The notes below the pieces were generated by a model. It made no database searches, had not been told where the DNA came from, and saw only the letters and a program-made list of their open reading frames with translations. A program made the position numbers and the translations under genes. From VFBF01 sp964530695 (lineage in GTDB: Bacteria > Pseudomonadota > Alphaproteobacteria > Caulobacterales > Aquidulcibacteraceae), in NCBI GenBank assembly GCA_964530695.1, contig CAZGYQ010000066.1, positions 1 to 20,120 on the forward strand: a stretch of DNA of 20,120 nucleotides. The letters are read 5' to 3'. Shown here piece by piece: positions 1-6,992 of the stretch. Numbering within the stretch: the stretch's first letter is position 1; every line of letters begins with the position of its first letter.

Positions 1-11
1 GGGCGTGATGC

Positions 12-164
12 TCCCCCTCCCCCTCGCGGGGAGGGGGCTGGGGGTGGGGGGACGGAGCGATCGTCCGGACGCAGCCGCTGTGCGGTCAGGTCCGATACGT
101 ATTACGCCTCGAGAAAAGTGAGCGCGGTCGATCGGCCGGTCCCCCCACCCCCGGCCCCTCCCCG
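12..164. repeat. Inverted G/C-tract repeat, quadruplex-capable
   Basis: Seen: a G-rich run at 28-51 has tracts of 4, 5, 5 and 6 G separated by spacers of 1, 2 and 1 bases. Its near-exact inverted copy at 141-163 has C tracts of 6, 5, 4 and 4 with the same spacers. The left arm also begins a 10-bp hairpin (13-22 with 28-37). The ATACGTAT palindrome at 95-102 sits near the centre. Each arm fits a G-quadruplex pattern, one on each strand. It lies just downstream of the yidC stop (212) and may be a REP-like extragenic repeat or a transcript-end structure; that role is inference. No gene was recognised in bases 1-211. Confidence 0.6.
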
Positions 165-211
165 CCCGAATGGATTCTGGGGGGAGGGAGGTGATGAAAG
201 CCGAGGGAAAA

Positions 212-2035
212 TCACCCTGCAACCGGCGCTGACGGCGGCTTCTTGAGGATTTTCGCCAGCCACTTGTCGAGGCCGGTCTCGACGCCCTGATGGCGCATGA
301 TGAGGTACTGCTGCGCGAAGGTCAGCACGTTCGACCAGACCCAGTAGAGCACCATGCCGACGGCGAAGCTCGCGAACATGAAGGTGAACATGATCGGCAT
401 GAGCTGGAAGATGCGCCGCTGCATCGGGTCCTGCACCTGCTGCGGGCTGATGGCGGTCACCGCCCACATGCTCACGCCATAGAGGATCGGCAGGAGGCCG
501 ACGGCGAGGATGAAGCCGAGCACCGGAATGTTCGTCGGCGCGGTGAACGGCAGGAGGCCGAACAGGTTGAGCCACGAGGTCGGGTCCGGCGCCGAGAGAT
601 CCTTGATGTAGCCGACGAACGGCGCATGGCGCATCTCGATGGTGACGAGCAGCACCTTGTAGAGCGCGTAGAAGATCGGAATCTGCAGGAAGATGGGCAG
701 GCAGCCGGTGACCGGATTGATCTTCTCGGTCTGGTAGAGCTTGATCATCTCCTGCTGCAGCCGCTGCTGGTCGGACGCGTAGCGCTCCTGCATCTCCTTC
801 ATCTTCGGCTGCAGCTTCTGCATCTTCGACATGGTCTTGTACGAGTTGTACGCGACCGGGAAGAGCAGCGCCTTCACGACGATCGTCGTGAGCATGATGG
901 CGAGGCCGAAGTTGCCGACCATCTTGTAGAAGTTTTCCAGCAGCCAGAAGAACGGCCGCGTCAGGAAGTAGAAGTTGCCCCAGTCCACGGCCTTGGTGAA
1001 GTCCGTGGCGCCGAGTTTGGCCTCGTAGTCGCGCAGGATCTCCACGCGCTTGGCGCCGGCGAAGAAGTGGTGTGTGGACTTCGCTTCGCCGTTCGCGGCG
1101 ATCGTCAGCGGATCGCCGATGTAGCCCGCTTCATAGACCGTGCGCCCGTCCGCGCCTTGACGCGCGGTGTACCGGCCGCTGACCGACGTCGCGCGGTCGG
1201 GGATCACGGCGGCGAGCCAGTACTTGTCGGTGATGCCGAGCCAGCCGCCCGTGCTCGGCACGCCCGCGAGCAACTTCTCGGCGTTCTGGCCCTTGCCTTT
1301 GTCGGCGGCCTTGTAGTCGGTTTCGTAGAGTGTGCCGTCGAGAACGCCCGTGAAGCCCTCGTGGACGGTCATGTAGTTCATCAGGTCGTCGGGCAGGCCG
1401 TGACGGCGCACCGCGCCATACGCGCGCAGGATGCGCGGCGTCGCGCTGGCGTTCGTCACCGTGTCGGAAATCGTGAAGACGTAGTTGTCGTCCACCGCGA
1501 CGGTGCGCGTGAATGTGAGCCCGTCGCCGGTCTCGTATGTCATCGTCAGCGGAGACTGCGGCGTGAGGCTCGCGCCTTCCGGCGCGGTCCATGTCGGGAT
1601 GATGTCGATCGTGCCTTCGGAATCGGTCCAGCCGAATACGCCGTAGGTCGCGCCGTGCGCGGCTTCGGGATTGAGGAACACGACCTCCGGGCTCGCCGGA
1701 TCGACGGTCTGGCGGTAGCGCTTCAGGGAAAGATCGTCGATGCGTCCGCCGTCGAGGGCGATGGAGCCGTCGACGCCCGGCGCGTCGAACTTCACGCGTT
1801 TGCCGGACGCCACCGCGACGCCGCGCGCCACCGGCGCGTTCGCCGCCGCGACCGGATCTTCCGCCCGCGTCTTCGCCACCGCCGCGCGCTCGGCGACCAC
1901 CGCCGCGCGCTGCTGCTTCTGCATCGGCTCGAGCACGAGGAAATTGTAGGGCAGGAAGATCGCCAGCGAGACCACGATCGCGAGGATCATGTTGCGGTTC
2001 ATGCCGTCGTCCTGGGGACCGCCGGGGTTCGTCAT
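212..2035 (-). CDS. yidC: Membrane protein insertase YidC/Oxa1
   Basis: YidC inserts and folds inner-membrane proteins, alone or with the Sec translocon. The 607-residue product has the Gram-negative layout. An N-terminal membrane helix (about residues 13-34) is followed by a large periplasmic domain (about 35-355). The conserved C-terminal insertase core (about 360-590) has several hydrophobic helices and the family signature INPVTGCLPIFLQIPIFYAL. The ATG at 2035 is preceded by AAGGA at good spacing, so it is preferred over the internal Met-12. It is third in the rpmH-rnpA-yidC cluster, 55 bases after rnpA. The small yidD gene often found between rnpA and yidC is absent; there is no room for it. 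The identification is secure. Confidence 0.97.
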   Translation of the reverse strand: MTNPGGPQDDGMNRNMILAIVVSLAIFLPYNFLVLEPMQKQQRAAVVAERAAVAKTRAEDPVAAANAPVARGVAVASGKRVKFDAPGVDGSIALDGGRIDDLSLKRYRQTVDPASPEVVFLNPEAAHGATYGVFGWTDSEGTIDIIPTWTAPEGASLTPQSPLTMTYETGDGLTFTRTVAVDDNYVFTISDTVTNASATPRILRAYGAVRRHGLPDDLMNYMTVHEGFTGVLDGTLYETDYKAADKGKGQNAEKLLAGVPSTGGWLGITDKYWLAAVIPDRATSVSGRYTARQGADGRTVYEAGYIGDPLTIAANGEAKSTHHFFAGAKRVEILRDYEAKLGATDFTKAVDWGNFYFLTRPFFWLLENFYKMVGNFGLAIMLTTIVVKALLFPVAYNSYKTMSKMQKLQPKMKEMQERYASDQQRLQQEMIKLYQTEKINPVTGCLPIFLQIPIFYALYKVLLVTIEMRHAPFVGYIKDLSAPDPTSWLNLFGLLPFTAPTNIPVLGFILAVGLLPILYGVSMWAVTAISPQQVQDPMQRRIFQLMPIMFTFMFASFAVGMVLYWVWSNVLTFAQQYLIMRHQGVETGLDKWLAKILKKPPSAPVAG

Positions 2036-2090
2036 CGATCGTCCTTGATGGGTAAAATAGCCCGGATGCGTGGAAGCGGCGGGCGAAACG

Positions 2091-2465
2091 TCAGGCTTTC
2101 CGCTCCAACGCGGCGGCGAGCCTTAACAACGCGTCTTTCATATCGTCAAGCAGGGCGTCCCATGGGGCGTCAGCGGTCGCGTCGCGGGCGAGGAACACAT
2201 AGTCGACGCCAGGCAGCCCGTGGAGGGGCAAAAGCCGTCGCGCGGCCTCGCGCAGCCGCCGGCGCGAACGGTTGCGGACCACGGAATTGCCGATCTTCTT
2301 GGTGCAGGTGAAGCCCACGCGGGGCGGGCCGTCGTCGGGGCGGCCGTCCGCGGCCGCGGGGCGACGCCTGGCCTGTGCGGCCAATGTCGGGCGGCCCTTG
2401 CGCTCGCCCTTCTGGACATACTGGAATTCCGGCCGCTTTCGCAGCCGGACCGGAGTCTGGATCAG
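2091..2465 (-). CDS. rnpA: Ribonuclease P protein component
   Basis: This is the protein subunit of RNase P, which with the catalytic RNA trims the 5' leader of pre-tRNAs. The core motif KIGNSVVRNRSRRRLREAAR is unmistakable, and the N-terminal RLRKRPEF strand matches the family. The start is the problem. Between the rpmH stop and the conserved core this frame has no ATG, GTG or TTG. I chose the CTG at 2465-2463, which overlaps the rpmH stop as CTGA and gives a normal 124-residue protein. The next canonical start upstream is an ATG at 2621, which would embed all of rpmH and give 176 residues. A still longer open frame from 2756 is unlikely. Product certain, start uncertain. Confidence 0.9.
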   Translation of the reverse strand: MIQTPVRLRKRPEFQYVQKGERKGRPTLAAQARRRPAAADGRPDDGPPRVGFTCTKKIGNSVVRNRSRRRLREAARRLLPLHGLPGVDYVFLARDATADAPWDALLDDMKDALLRLAAALERKA

Positions 2466-2602
2466 GCCGACAGCTTCTTGCGGCCCTTGGCCCGGCGGCG
2501 GCTGAGCACCTTCTGGCCGTTCTTGGTGGCCATGCGGAGACGGAATCCGTGGCGGCGTTTGCGCACGAGCCTGCTGGGCTGATACGTCCTCTTGGTGGCC
2601 AC
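2462..2602 (-). CDS. rpmH: 50S ribosomal protein L34
   Basis: A 46-residue basic protein reads from GTG at 2602 (read as Met, then ATKRTYQPSRLVRKRRHGFR) to TGA at 2464-2462. It matches L34 in length and along its entire sequence, including the C-terminal RRRAKGRKKLSA. L34 is a small protein of the 50S subunit. A GAGGA ribosome-binding site sits at the right distance before the GTG. The gene heads the rpmH-rnpA-yidC cluster found in most bacteria, and its stop overlaps the proposed rnpA start by four bases, which suggests translational coupling. Confidence 0.96.
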   Translation of the reverse strand: MATKRTYQPSRLVRKRRHGFRLRMATKNGQKVLSRRRAKGRKKLSA

Positions 2603-2635
2603 GGTCGTCCTCGTCGTTCATCAAATGAGCCGGGG

Positions 2636-2665
2636 CGGATACACGAGGGAAGGGGCAGGCGTCAA
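2636..2665 (-). promoter_or_regulatory. Candidate promoter of rpmH operon
   Basis: On the minus strand, TTGACG (2665-2660) and TATCCG (2641-2636) are separated by 18 bases. The first matches a sigma-70 -35 box in five of six positions; the second is a weaker -10. Transcription would start near 2629, leaving about 27 bases before the rpmH GTG, with its GAGGA site inside that leader. The ATG at 2621 would have only about 8 leader bases and no ribosome-binding site. Position and orientation fit; the call is by eye. Confidence 0.5.
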
Positions 2666-2754
2666 GCGCGCAACCGGAACGGTCCCGCCAGCGTAAGGCT
2701 CCGGCGGGCTCTTGTCCGCATCCATTTCGCCCCGATTCATGAGGACCTCGCCCC

Positions 2755-3537
2755 ATGCGCGCCCTGCTCGTCGTGCTGTTTGCAGCCTTCGCCGTCGGCC
2801 CGGCCGCGGCCGCCGAACCCGACCATTCGGCCTGGGATGCGCTGCTTGGCCGCTACGTTTCTGCGGCCTCCGACGGGGTGAACCGCGTGGACTACGGCGC
2901 CTGGAGCGCCTCGCGCGCCGACCGCGCGGCCCTCGACGCCTACATCGCCACGCTCGAACGGACGCGGGTCTCCACCCTGACGCGCGACGAGCAATTCGCC
3001 GCCTGGGCCAATCTCTACAACGCCGCCACCGTGCGGGTGATCCTCAACCGCTATCCCGTGCGGTCCATCCGCGACATCCGCAGCGAGGGCGCGGGCTTCT
3101 CGCCGAAGGCGCTCGCGGGGCCATGGCAGACGAAAGTCGTCACCGTTGAAGGACGCAGGCTTTCCCTCGACGAGATCGAGCACACGATCATGCGCCCGAC
3201 GTTTCGTGATCCGCGCGTGCACTACGCGGTCAACTGCGCATCGATCGGCTGTCCGAACCTGATGCCGCGCGCCTTCCGCGCGGCGACGCTCAATGCAGAT
3301 CTTGACGCGGCGGCGCGCGCCTACATCAACAGTCCGCGCGCGGTCTCGGTGACCGAGCGCGGTTTGCGGCTGTCGTCGATCTATGATTGGTACGCCAGGG
3401 ACTTCGGGACACCCGCGCAATTGCGCGTGCATTTGCTGCGCTACGCCGCGCCCGAACTCGCCGCGCGCATCCGCGCAACCGACCGCATCGCCGGCTACGG
3501 CTACGACTGGACACTGAACGTGAGGACAAGCCGTTGA
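2755..3537 (+). CDS. Secreted DUF547 domain protein
   Basis: The 260-residue product starts with a signal peptide (MRALLVVLF followed by an Ala-rich stretch, cleavage near residue 20). The rest fits DUF547 (PF04784). Family-typical segments are WANLYNAATVRVILNRYPV, SLDEIEHTIMRPTFRDPRVHYAVNCAS with IGCP following, and LSSIYDWYARDFG near the C-terminus. His156, Cys161 and Cys166 lie in the HYAVNCASIGCP motif; the cysteines form CX4C. The biochemical function of this family is not established to my knowledge. ATG 2755 follows a GAGGA site. It is first in a tightly coupled trio with a VTT membrane protein and a flavin disulfide oxidoreductase, so an envelope-side role with them is likely. Confidence 0.88.
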   Translation: MRALLVVLFAAFAVGPAAAAEPDHSAWDALLGRYVSAASDGVNRVDYGAWSASRADRAALDAYIATLERTRVSTLTRDEQFAAWANLYNAATVRVILNRYPVRSIRDIRSEGAGFSPKALAGPWQTKVVTVEGRRLSLDEIEHTIMRPTFRDPRVHYAVNCASIGCPNLMPRAFRAATLNADLDAAARAYINSPRAVSVTERGLRLSSIYDWYARDFGTPAQLRVHLLRYAAPELAARIRATDRIAGYGYDWTLNVRTSR

Positions 3538-4253
3538 ACGAAACGCCGAAACCGAAAAGCGGGGGATGGCTGCGCTTCCTGCCGTTGCTGGTGATCGTCG
3601 CGGGGCTCGGCCTTGCGTTTGCGCTTGGCCTGCACAAGCAGCTCTCGTTCGAAACGCTGCGCGCGCAGCGCGAGACGTTGACCGCCTTCGTGGCGGCGCA
3701 GCCACTGCTGGCGGTTGCAGGGTTCATTGGTCTGTATGCGGCGTGCACCGTGTTCATGGTTCCAGGATCGTGGGTGACGATCGCCGGCGGCTTCCTTTTC
3801 GGGTTGCTCCTGGGAACGGGCGCCGTCGTGATTGGCGCCACGTTGGGCGCATCGATCCTGTTTTTCGCTGCGCGGACGTCCCTCGGCGCCGTGTTGCGAC
3901 AGCGAGCAGGGCCGTTTCTCAAAAAACTGGAGGACGGCTTCTCCCGCGACGCGTTCAGCTACATGCTTACGCTCCGCTTCCTGCCGGTCGTGCCGTTCGC
4001 GGTCGCCAATATCGCCCCCGCGCTACTGGGCGCCAAGTTTCGCGATTTTTTCGTCACGACGTTGTTTGGCATCATCCCCGGCACCGTCGCCTATGCCTGG
4101 ATTGGATCCGGCCTCGGCGCTGCGTTTGACAGCGGGCGGGAGCCAAACCTTCAGACCTTCGCAACGCAGCTGACGCCGGCTTTCCTCGCGCTCGCCGCCG
4201 TGTCGCTCGCGCCGGCGCTGATCAAACGGCTGCGTGGAAAGAAGCCTGCATGA
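3534..4253 (+). CDS. TVP38/TMEM64 (VTT/DedA-like) membrane protein
   Basis: This 239-residue integral membrane protein has an N-terminal helix (about 12-33) and a VTT/SNARE-associated core. The core includes VFMVPGSWVTIAGGFLFGLL, the GATLGASILFFAARTSLG helix and LRFLPVVPFAVANIAPALLG, followed by two further hydrophobic segments. VTT/DedA relatives include lipid scramblases and undecaprenyl-phosphate or phospholipid flippases, so lipid movement is a reasonable but unproven role. The start is TTG at 3534, overlapping the DUF547 stop as TTGA, with GAGGA about nine bases upstream. An in-frame ATG at 3387 would overlap DUF547 by 150 bases and is rejected. The stop overlaps the next ATG. Related proteins are annotated elsewhere as fusions of this domain to the flavoprotein that follows here. 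Confidence 0.87.
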   Translation: MNETPKPKSGGWLRFLPLLVIVAGLGLAFALGLHKQLSFETLRAQRETLTAFVAAQPLLAVAGFIGLYAACTVFMVPGSWVTIAGGFLFGLLLGTGAVVIGATLGASILFFAARTSLGAVLRQRAGPFLKKLEDGFSRDAFSYMLTLRFLPVVPFAVANIAPALLGAKFRDFFVTTLFGIIPGTVAYAWIGSGLGAAFDSGREPNLQTFATQLTPAFLALAAVSLAPALIKRLRGKKPA

Positions 4254-5677
4254 AGTCGCTCACAGCAGATATCGCCGTGATCGGCGCGGGGTCCGGCGGA
4301 TTGTCGGTGGCGTCGGGTGCGGCGCAACTCGGCCTCAAGGTCGTGTTGTTCGAGCGCGGCGAGATGGGCGGGGACTGCCTCAACTACGGCTGCGTGCCGT
4401 CGAAGGCCATCATTGCTGCGGGCAAGGCGGCGCACGGATTTCGTACGGCGCAACGCTTCGGCATCGCGAACGCGGAACCCGTCGTCGACTGGAACGCCGT
4501 TAAGTCGCACATCGCCAACGTCATCGAGACCATCGCGCCGATCGACAGCCAGGAGCGCTTCGAAGGCCTCGGCGTCACCGTCGTGCGCGAAAGCGCGCGC
4601 TTCACCGGCCCGCGCACGCTCGCTAGCGACACCGTGACAGTGCGCGCCGAAAAGATTGTTGTCGCCACCGGCGCGCGCGCTTTCGTCCCGCCGATCCCAG
4701 GTCTCGGCGATACGCCGTACTTCACCAACGAGACCGTCTTCTCCGCACCGGAGTTTCCAAAGCGTCTCATCATCCTAGGCGCCGGCGCCATCGGCATCGA
4801 ACTCGGCCAGGCGTTCCGCCGCCTCGGCGCGGAGGTCACGATCCTGGAAGCGACGCGCGCCCTCGGGCCGTTCGACGAGGACGCTGCGAAACTCGCTGTG
4901 GAAGCCTTGCGTCGCGAGGGCGTCGTCATCCGCGAAGGCGCGAAGGCGGTCGCAGCGTCAGGTGTGACGGGCGCCGTACGCGTCGAGATCGAAACCACCG
5001 CAGGCCGCGAATCCGTCGACGGCACCCATCTCCTCGTCGCCATTGGCCGTCGCGCGCAGGTCAGCGGGCTCGATCTTGAGAAGGGCGGCGTGAAGTTCAC
5101 GCCCAAAGGCGTCGAGGTCGACGCGTTCCTGCGTTCGGTCAGCAATCCGCGCGTGTGGGCCGTGGGCGATGTCGCGGGCCGCGAGCAGCTCACCCACGCC
5201 GCCGGCTGGCATGCGAGCGCGTTCGTGCGCAGCGTGCTGTTCAAGGCGAAAACGCGCGCCGACTCCACGCCGATGCCGTCGGCGGTCTACTGCGATCCCG
5301 AGATCGCGCAGATCGGCATGAACGAAGCCGCCGCACGCGCGCGGTTCGGCGACAAGGCGAAGGCCGTCTCGGTTCCTTTCCACGACAACGACCGCGCGCA
5401 GGCCGAACGCGCGACCGAAGGTTTCGCGCGTATCGTCGTCGGCCCCGGCGGAAAGATTCTGGGGGCCTCCATCGTCGGCGACGGCGCGGGCGACCTCATC
5501 CAGATCGTCGCCGTCGCCATGGCCAACAAGCTGGGCTTGCGCGCGCTCACCAATATCGTCGCGCCCTATCCCACGCGCGGGGAAATCGTGAAGCGGGCGG
5601 CGGGCGCGTATTACACGCCGCTGCTGTTCAGTCCCGGCACGCGCCGGCTTGTGGGATTGCTGAAACGGCTTCCCTGA
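4250..5677 (+). CDS. FAD-dependent disulfide oxidoreductase, MerA/LPD-like
   Basis: This 475-residue class I pyridine-nucleotide disulfide oxidoreductase has an N-terminal FAD-binding GAGSGG (residues 12-17) and the redox-active CX4C in GGDCLNYGCVPSK (Cys43, Cys48). An NAD(P)-binding GAGAIGIELG, a second FAD motif WAVGDVAG and a C-terminal dimerisation domain follow. Lipoamide dehydrogenase has an active-site HxHPTxxE, but here the segment reads APYPTRGE. The His is replaced by Tyr, as in mercuric reductases. It lacks both the N-terminal heavy-metal domain and the C-terminal Cys pair of MerA, so mercury reduction is not supported. ATG 4250 overlaps the VTT stop (ATGA). The partner substrate is unknown; the operon suggests a membrane-linked redox role. 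Confidence 0.88.
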   Translation: MKSLTADIAVIGAGSGGLSVASGAAQLGLKVVLFERGEMGGDCLNYGCVPSKAIIAAGKAAHGFRTAQRFGIANAEPVVDWNAVKSHIANVIETIAPIDSQERFEGLGVTVVRESARFTGPRTLASDTVTVRAEKIVVATGARAFVPPIPGLGDTPYFTNETVFSAPEFPKRLIILGAGAIGIELGQAFRRLGAEVTILEATRALGPFDEDAAKLAVEALRREGVVIREGAKAVAASGVTGAVRVEIETTAGRESVDGTHLLVAIGRRAQVSGLDLEKGGVKFTPKGVEVDAFLRSVSNPRVWAVGDVAGREQLTHAAGWHASAFVRSVLFKAKTRADSTPMPSAVYCDPEIAQIGMNEAAARARFGDKAKAVSVPFHDNDRAQAERATEGFARIVVGPGGKILGASIVGDGAGDLIQIVAVAMANKLGLRALTNIVAPYPTRGEIVKRAAGAYYTPLLFSPGTRRLVGLLKRLP

Positions 5678-5723
5678 GCGCCCGAAATCACAGAAACAAA
5701 GGGGGATAGGCGCGCCCTTAGTC

Positions 5724-6890
5724 CTACCGCTTCAACCCCAGCAGATTCCGCGCCACCACCCAGTGGTGGATTTCCGTCGGGCCGTCATAGATGCGCATGT
5801 TGCGCGCGTGCATCAGCATCATCTGCAGCGGCATTTCCTTGGTCATGCCCATGGCGCCGTAAAGCTGCATCGCGCGGTCGACGGTCTCGAAGGCGAGCTC
5901 GGTGCCGAACGCCTTCACCATCGACACTTCCGTCCGCGCATCCCGCTTCTGGTCGATCTTCCACGCCGCGTCATACGCCATCAGCCGCGCGGCGTGCGTC
6001 TTCGTCGCCGCCTCCGCGATCCAGTTCTGCACGGTCTGGCGCTCGGAGAGTGGGACGCCAAACGTCACCCGCTGCGGCGCGTAGTCGATCATCATCTCCA
6101 TCGCCCGCTGCGCGAGGCCGATGCCCCAGCACGCCATCTGCAAACGGCGCGTGTTCAGCCGCACCTGCATCGGCGCAAAGCCTTGACCTTCCGTACCGAG
6201 CAATTTGCCTGCATCGACCTTGCAGTCTTCGAGGGCGATCTCATATGTGAATTCGCCGCCCAGCATCGGAATTTTGCGCAACACGTTGAAGCCGGGCGTA
6301 TCGCGATCGACGAGAAATGCGCTCATGCCGCCGCGCGCGCCTTTCTCCTTGTCGGTCACGGCCATGACGATGGTGAAGTCCGCTTCCGCCGCGCGCGTCG
6401 TCCAGATCTTGCGGCCGTTGATCACCCAGCCGTTCCCGCCGCGCTCGGCGCGCGTCTTCATCCCGGCGGGATCGGCGCCCGCGCCGGGCTCGGAAATGGC
6501 GATGGCGGAAATGGTTTCGCCGCGGGCGTAGGGGGCGAGATAAAGCTCGCGCTGCTCGTCGTTCACTGTCGCCATCAACATGCGCAAATTCGGGCTGTCG
6601 GGCTTGAGGTGATAGGGCACGCAGGTGCGCCCCATCTGTTCGTTGACCGCCACCAGCGCCACCCACGGCAGGTCCGCGCCGCCCATCTCCTCGGGCGCAT
6701 CGAGGCCCCAGAGGCCCATTTCCTGCGCCGCCTTGTCGAGCGCCTTGCGCTCTTCCGGGCTCGGGTCAGCGCCCTGGCCGGCCGCGTCGCGCGCCAGCAC
6801 CGCGCCCTCAAGCGGGATCATGTGATCGCGCACGAAACGGGCCGCGAGGTCCGCGATCATGCGGTGGTCTTCATCGAGTTCGAAACGCAT
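5724..6890 (-). CDS. Acyl-CoA dehydrogenase family protein
   Basis: This is a full-length 388-residue acyl-CoA dehydrogenase, an FAD enzyme that introduces an alpha-beta double bond into acyl-CoA and passes electrons to ETF. The helical N-terminal domain leads to AISEPGAGADPAGMKTRAE and KIWTTRAAEADFTIVMAV in the beta domain. The C-terminal helical domain contains QLYGAMGMTKEMPLQ and RIYDGPTEIHHWVVARNLLG. The usual catalytic Glu of the YEGT motif is Asp here (YDGP), a variant I recall from ACAD10/11-type enzymes. ATG 6890 is preceded by AGGAG, which lies in a small hairpin. It converges with the flavoprotein gene. The exact acyl substrate cannot be read. Confidence 0.93.
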   Translation of the reverse strand: MRFELDEDHRMIADLAARFVRDHMIPLEGAVLARDAAGQGADPSPEERKALDKAAQEMGLWGLDAPEEMGGADLPWVALVAVNEQMGRTCVPYHLKPDSPNLRMLMATVNDEQRELYLAPYARGETISAIAISEPGAGADPAGMKTRAERGGNGWVINGRKIWTTRAAEADFTIVMAVTDKEKGARGGMSAFLVDRDTPGFNVLRKIPMLGGEFTYEIALEDCKVDAGKLLGTEGQGFAPMQVRLNTRRLQMACWGIGLAQRAMEMMIDYAPQRVTFGVPLSERQTVQNWIAEAATKTHAARLMAYDAAWKIDQKRDARTEVSMVKAFGTELAFETVDRAMQLYGAMGMTKEMPLQMMLMHARNMRIYDGPTEIHHWVVARNLLGLKR

Positions 6891-6892
6891 CT

Positions 6893-6911
6893 GGGTCTCC
6901 TCGGAGACACC
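6893..6911 (-). promoter_or_regulatory. Hairpin over the acyl-CoA dehydrogenase RBS
   Basis: The leader just before ATG 6890 contains GTCTC (6908-6904), a CGAG loop and GAGAC (6899-6895), extendable by flanking G/C pairs around a bulged T. The right half contains the AGGAGA Shine-Dalgarno sequence, so the hairpin would mask ribosome binding when folded. The base-pairing is seen directly; a regulatory role is inference. Confidence 0.3.
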
Positions 6912-6923
6912 CTAAATCCACGC

Positions 6924-6989
6924 TCAGGCGAGAACCATGGCGATGGAGAACGCGATGGCGAAATCGAGCAGGCGGGAGAGCGGCCACAT
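6924..6989 (-). CDS. Possible 21-aa hydrophobic microprotein
   Basis: ATG at 6989 opens a 21-codon frame, MWPLSRLLDFAIAFSIAMVLA. It would be a single short membrane helix with a basic residue near the N-terminus. It begins three bases after the stop of the 68-residue ORF and has a GAGAGG site at suitable distance. No family is recognised. Its tiny size means chance cannot be excluded; the hydrophobic composition, spacing and ribosome-binding site are the only support. Confidence 0.3.
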   Translation of the reverse strand: MWPLSRLLDFAIAFSIAMVLA

Positions 6990-6992
6990 GGG

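Noticed and set aside
290..2311. A 673-codon open frame on the plus strand opposite yidC and rnpA
   Set aside because: It is antisense to two securely identified genes, has low-complexity Arg/His/Glu/Val-rich content and no recognisable domain. Long antisense frames are common in GC-rich DNA.
2466..2756. Extending rnpA to the ATG at 2756
   Set aside because: It would overlap the promoter region, all of rpmH and the DUF547 start. The added sequence looks like translated non-coding DNA.
5678..5723. Possible bidirectional terminator between the flavoprotein and acyl-CoA dehydrogenase genes
   Set aside because: Only the short GGCGCGCC palindrome and loosely complementary G/C runs are visible; no stable stem with a T-tract on either strand.
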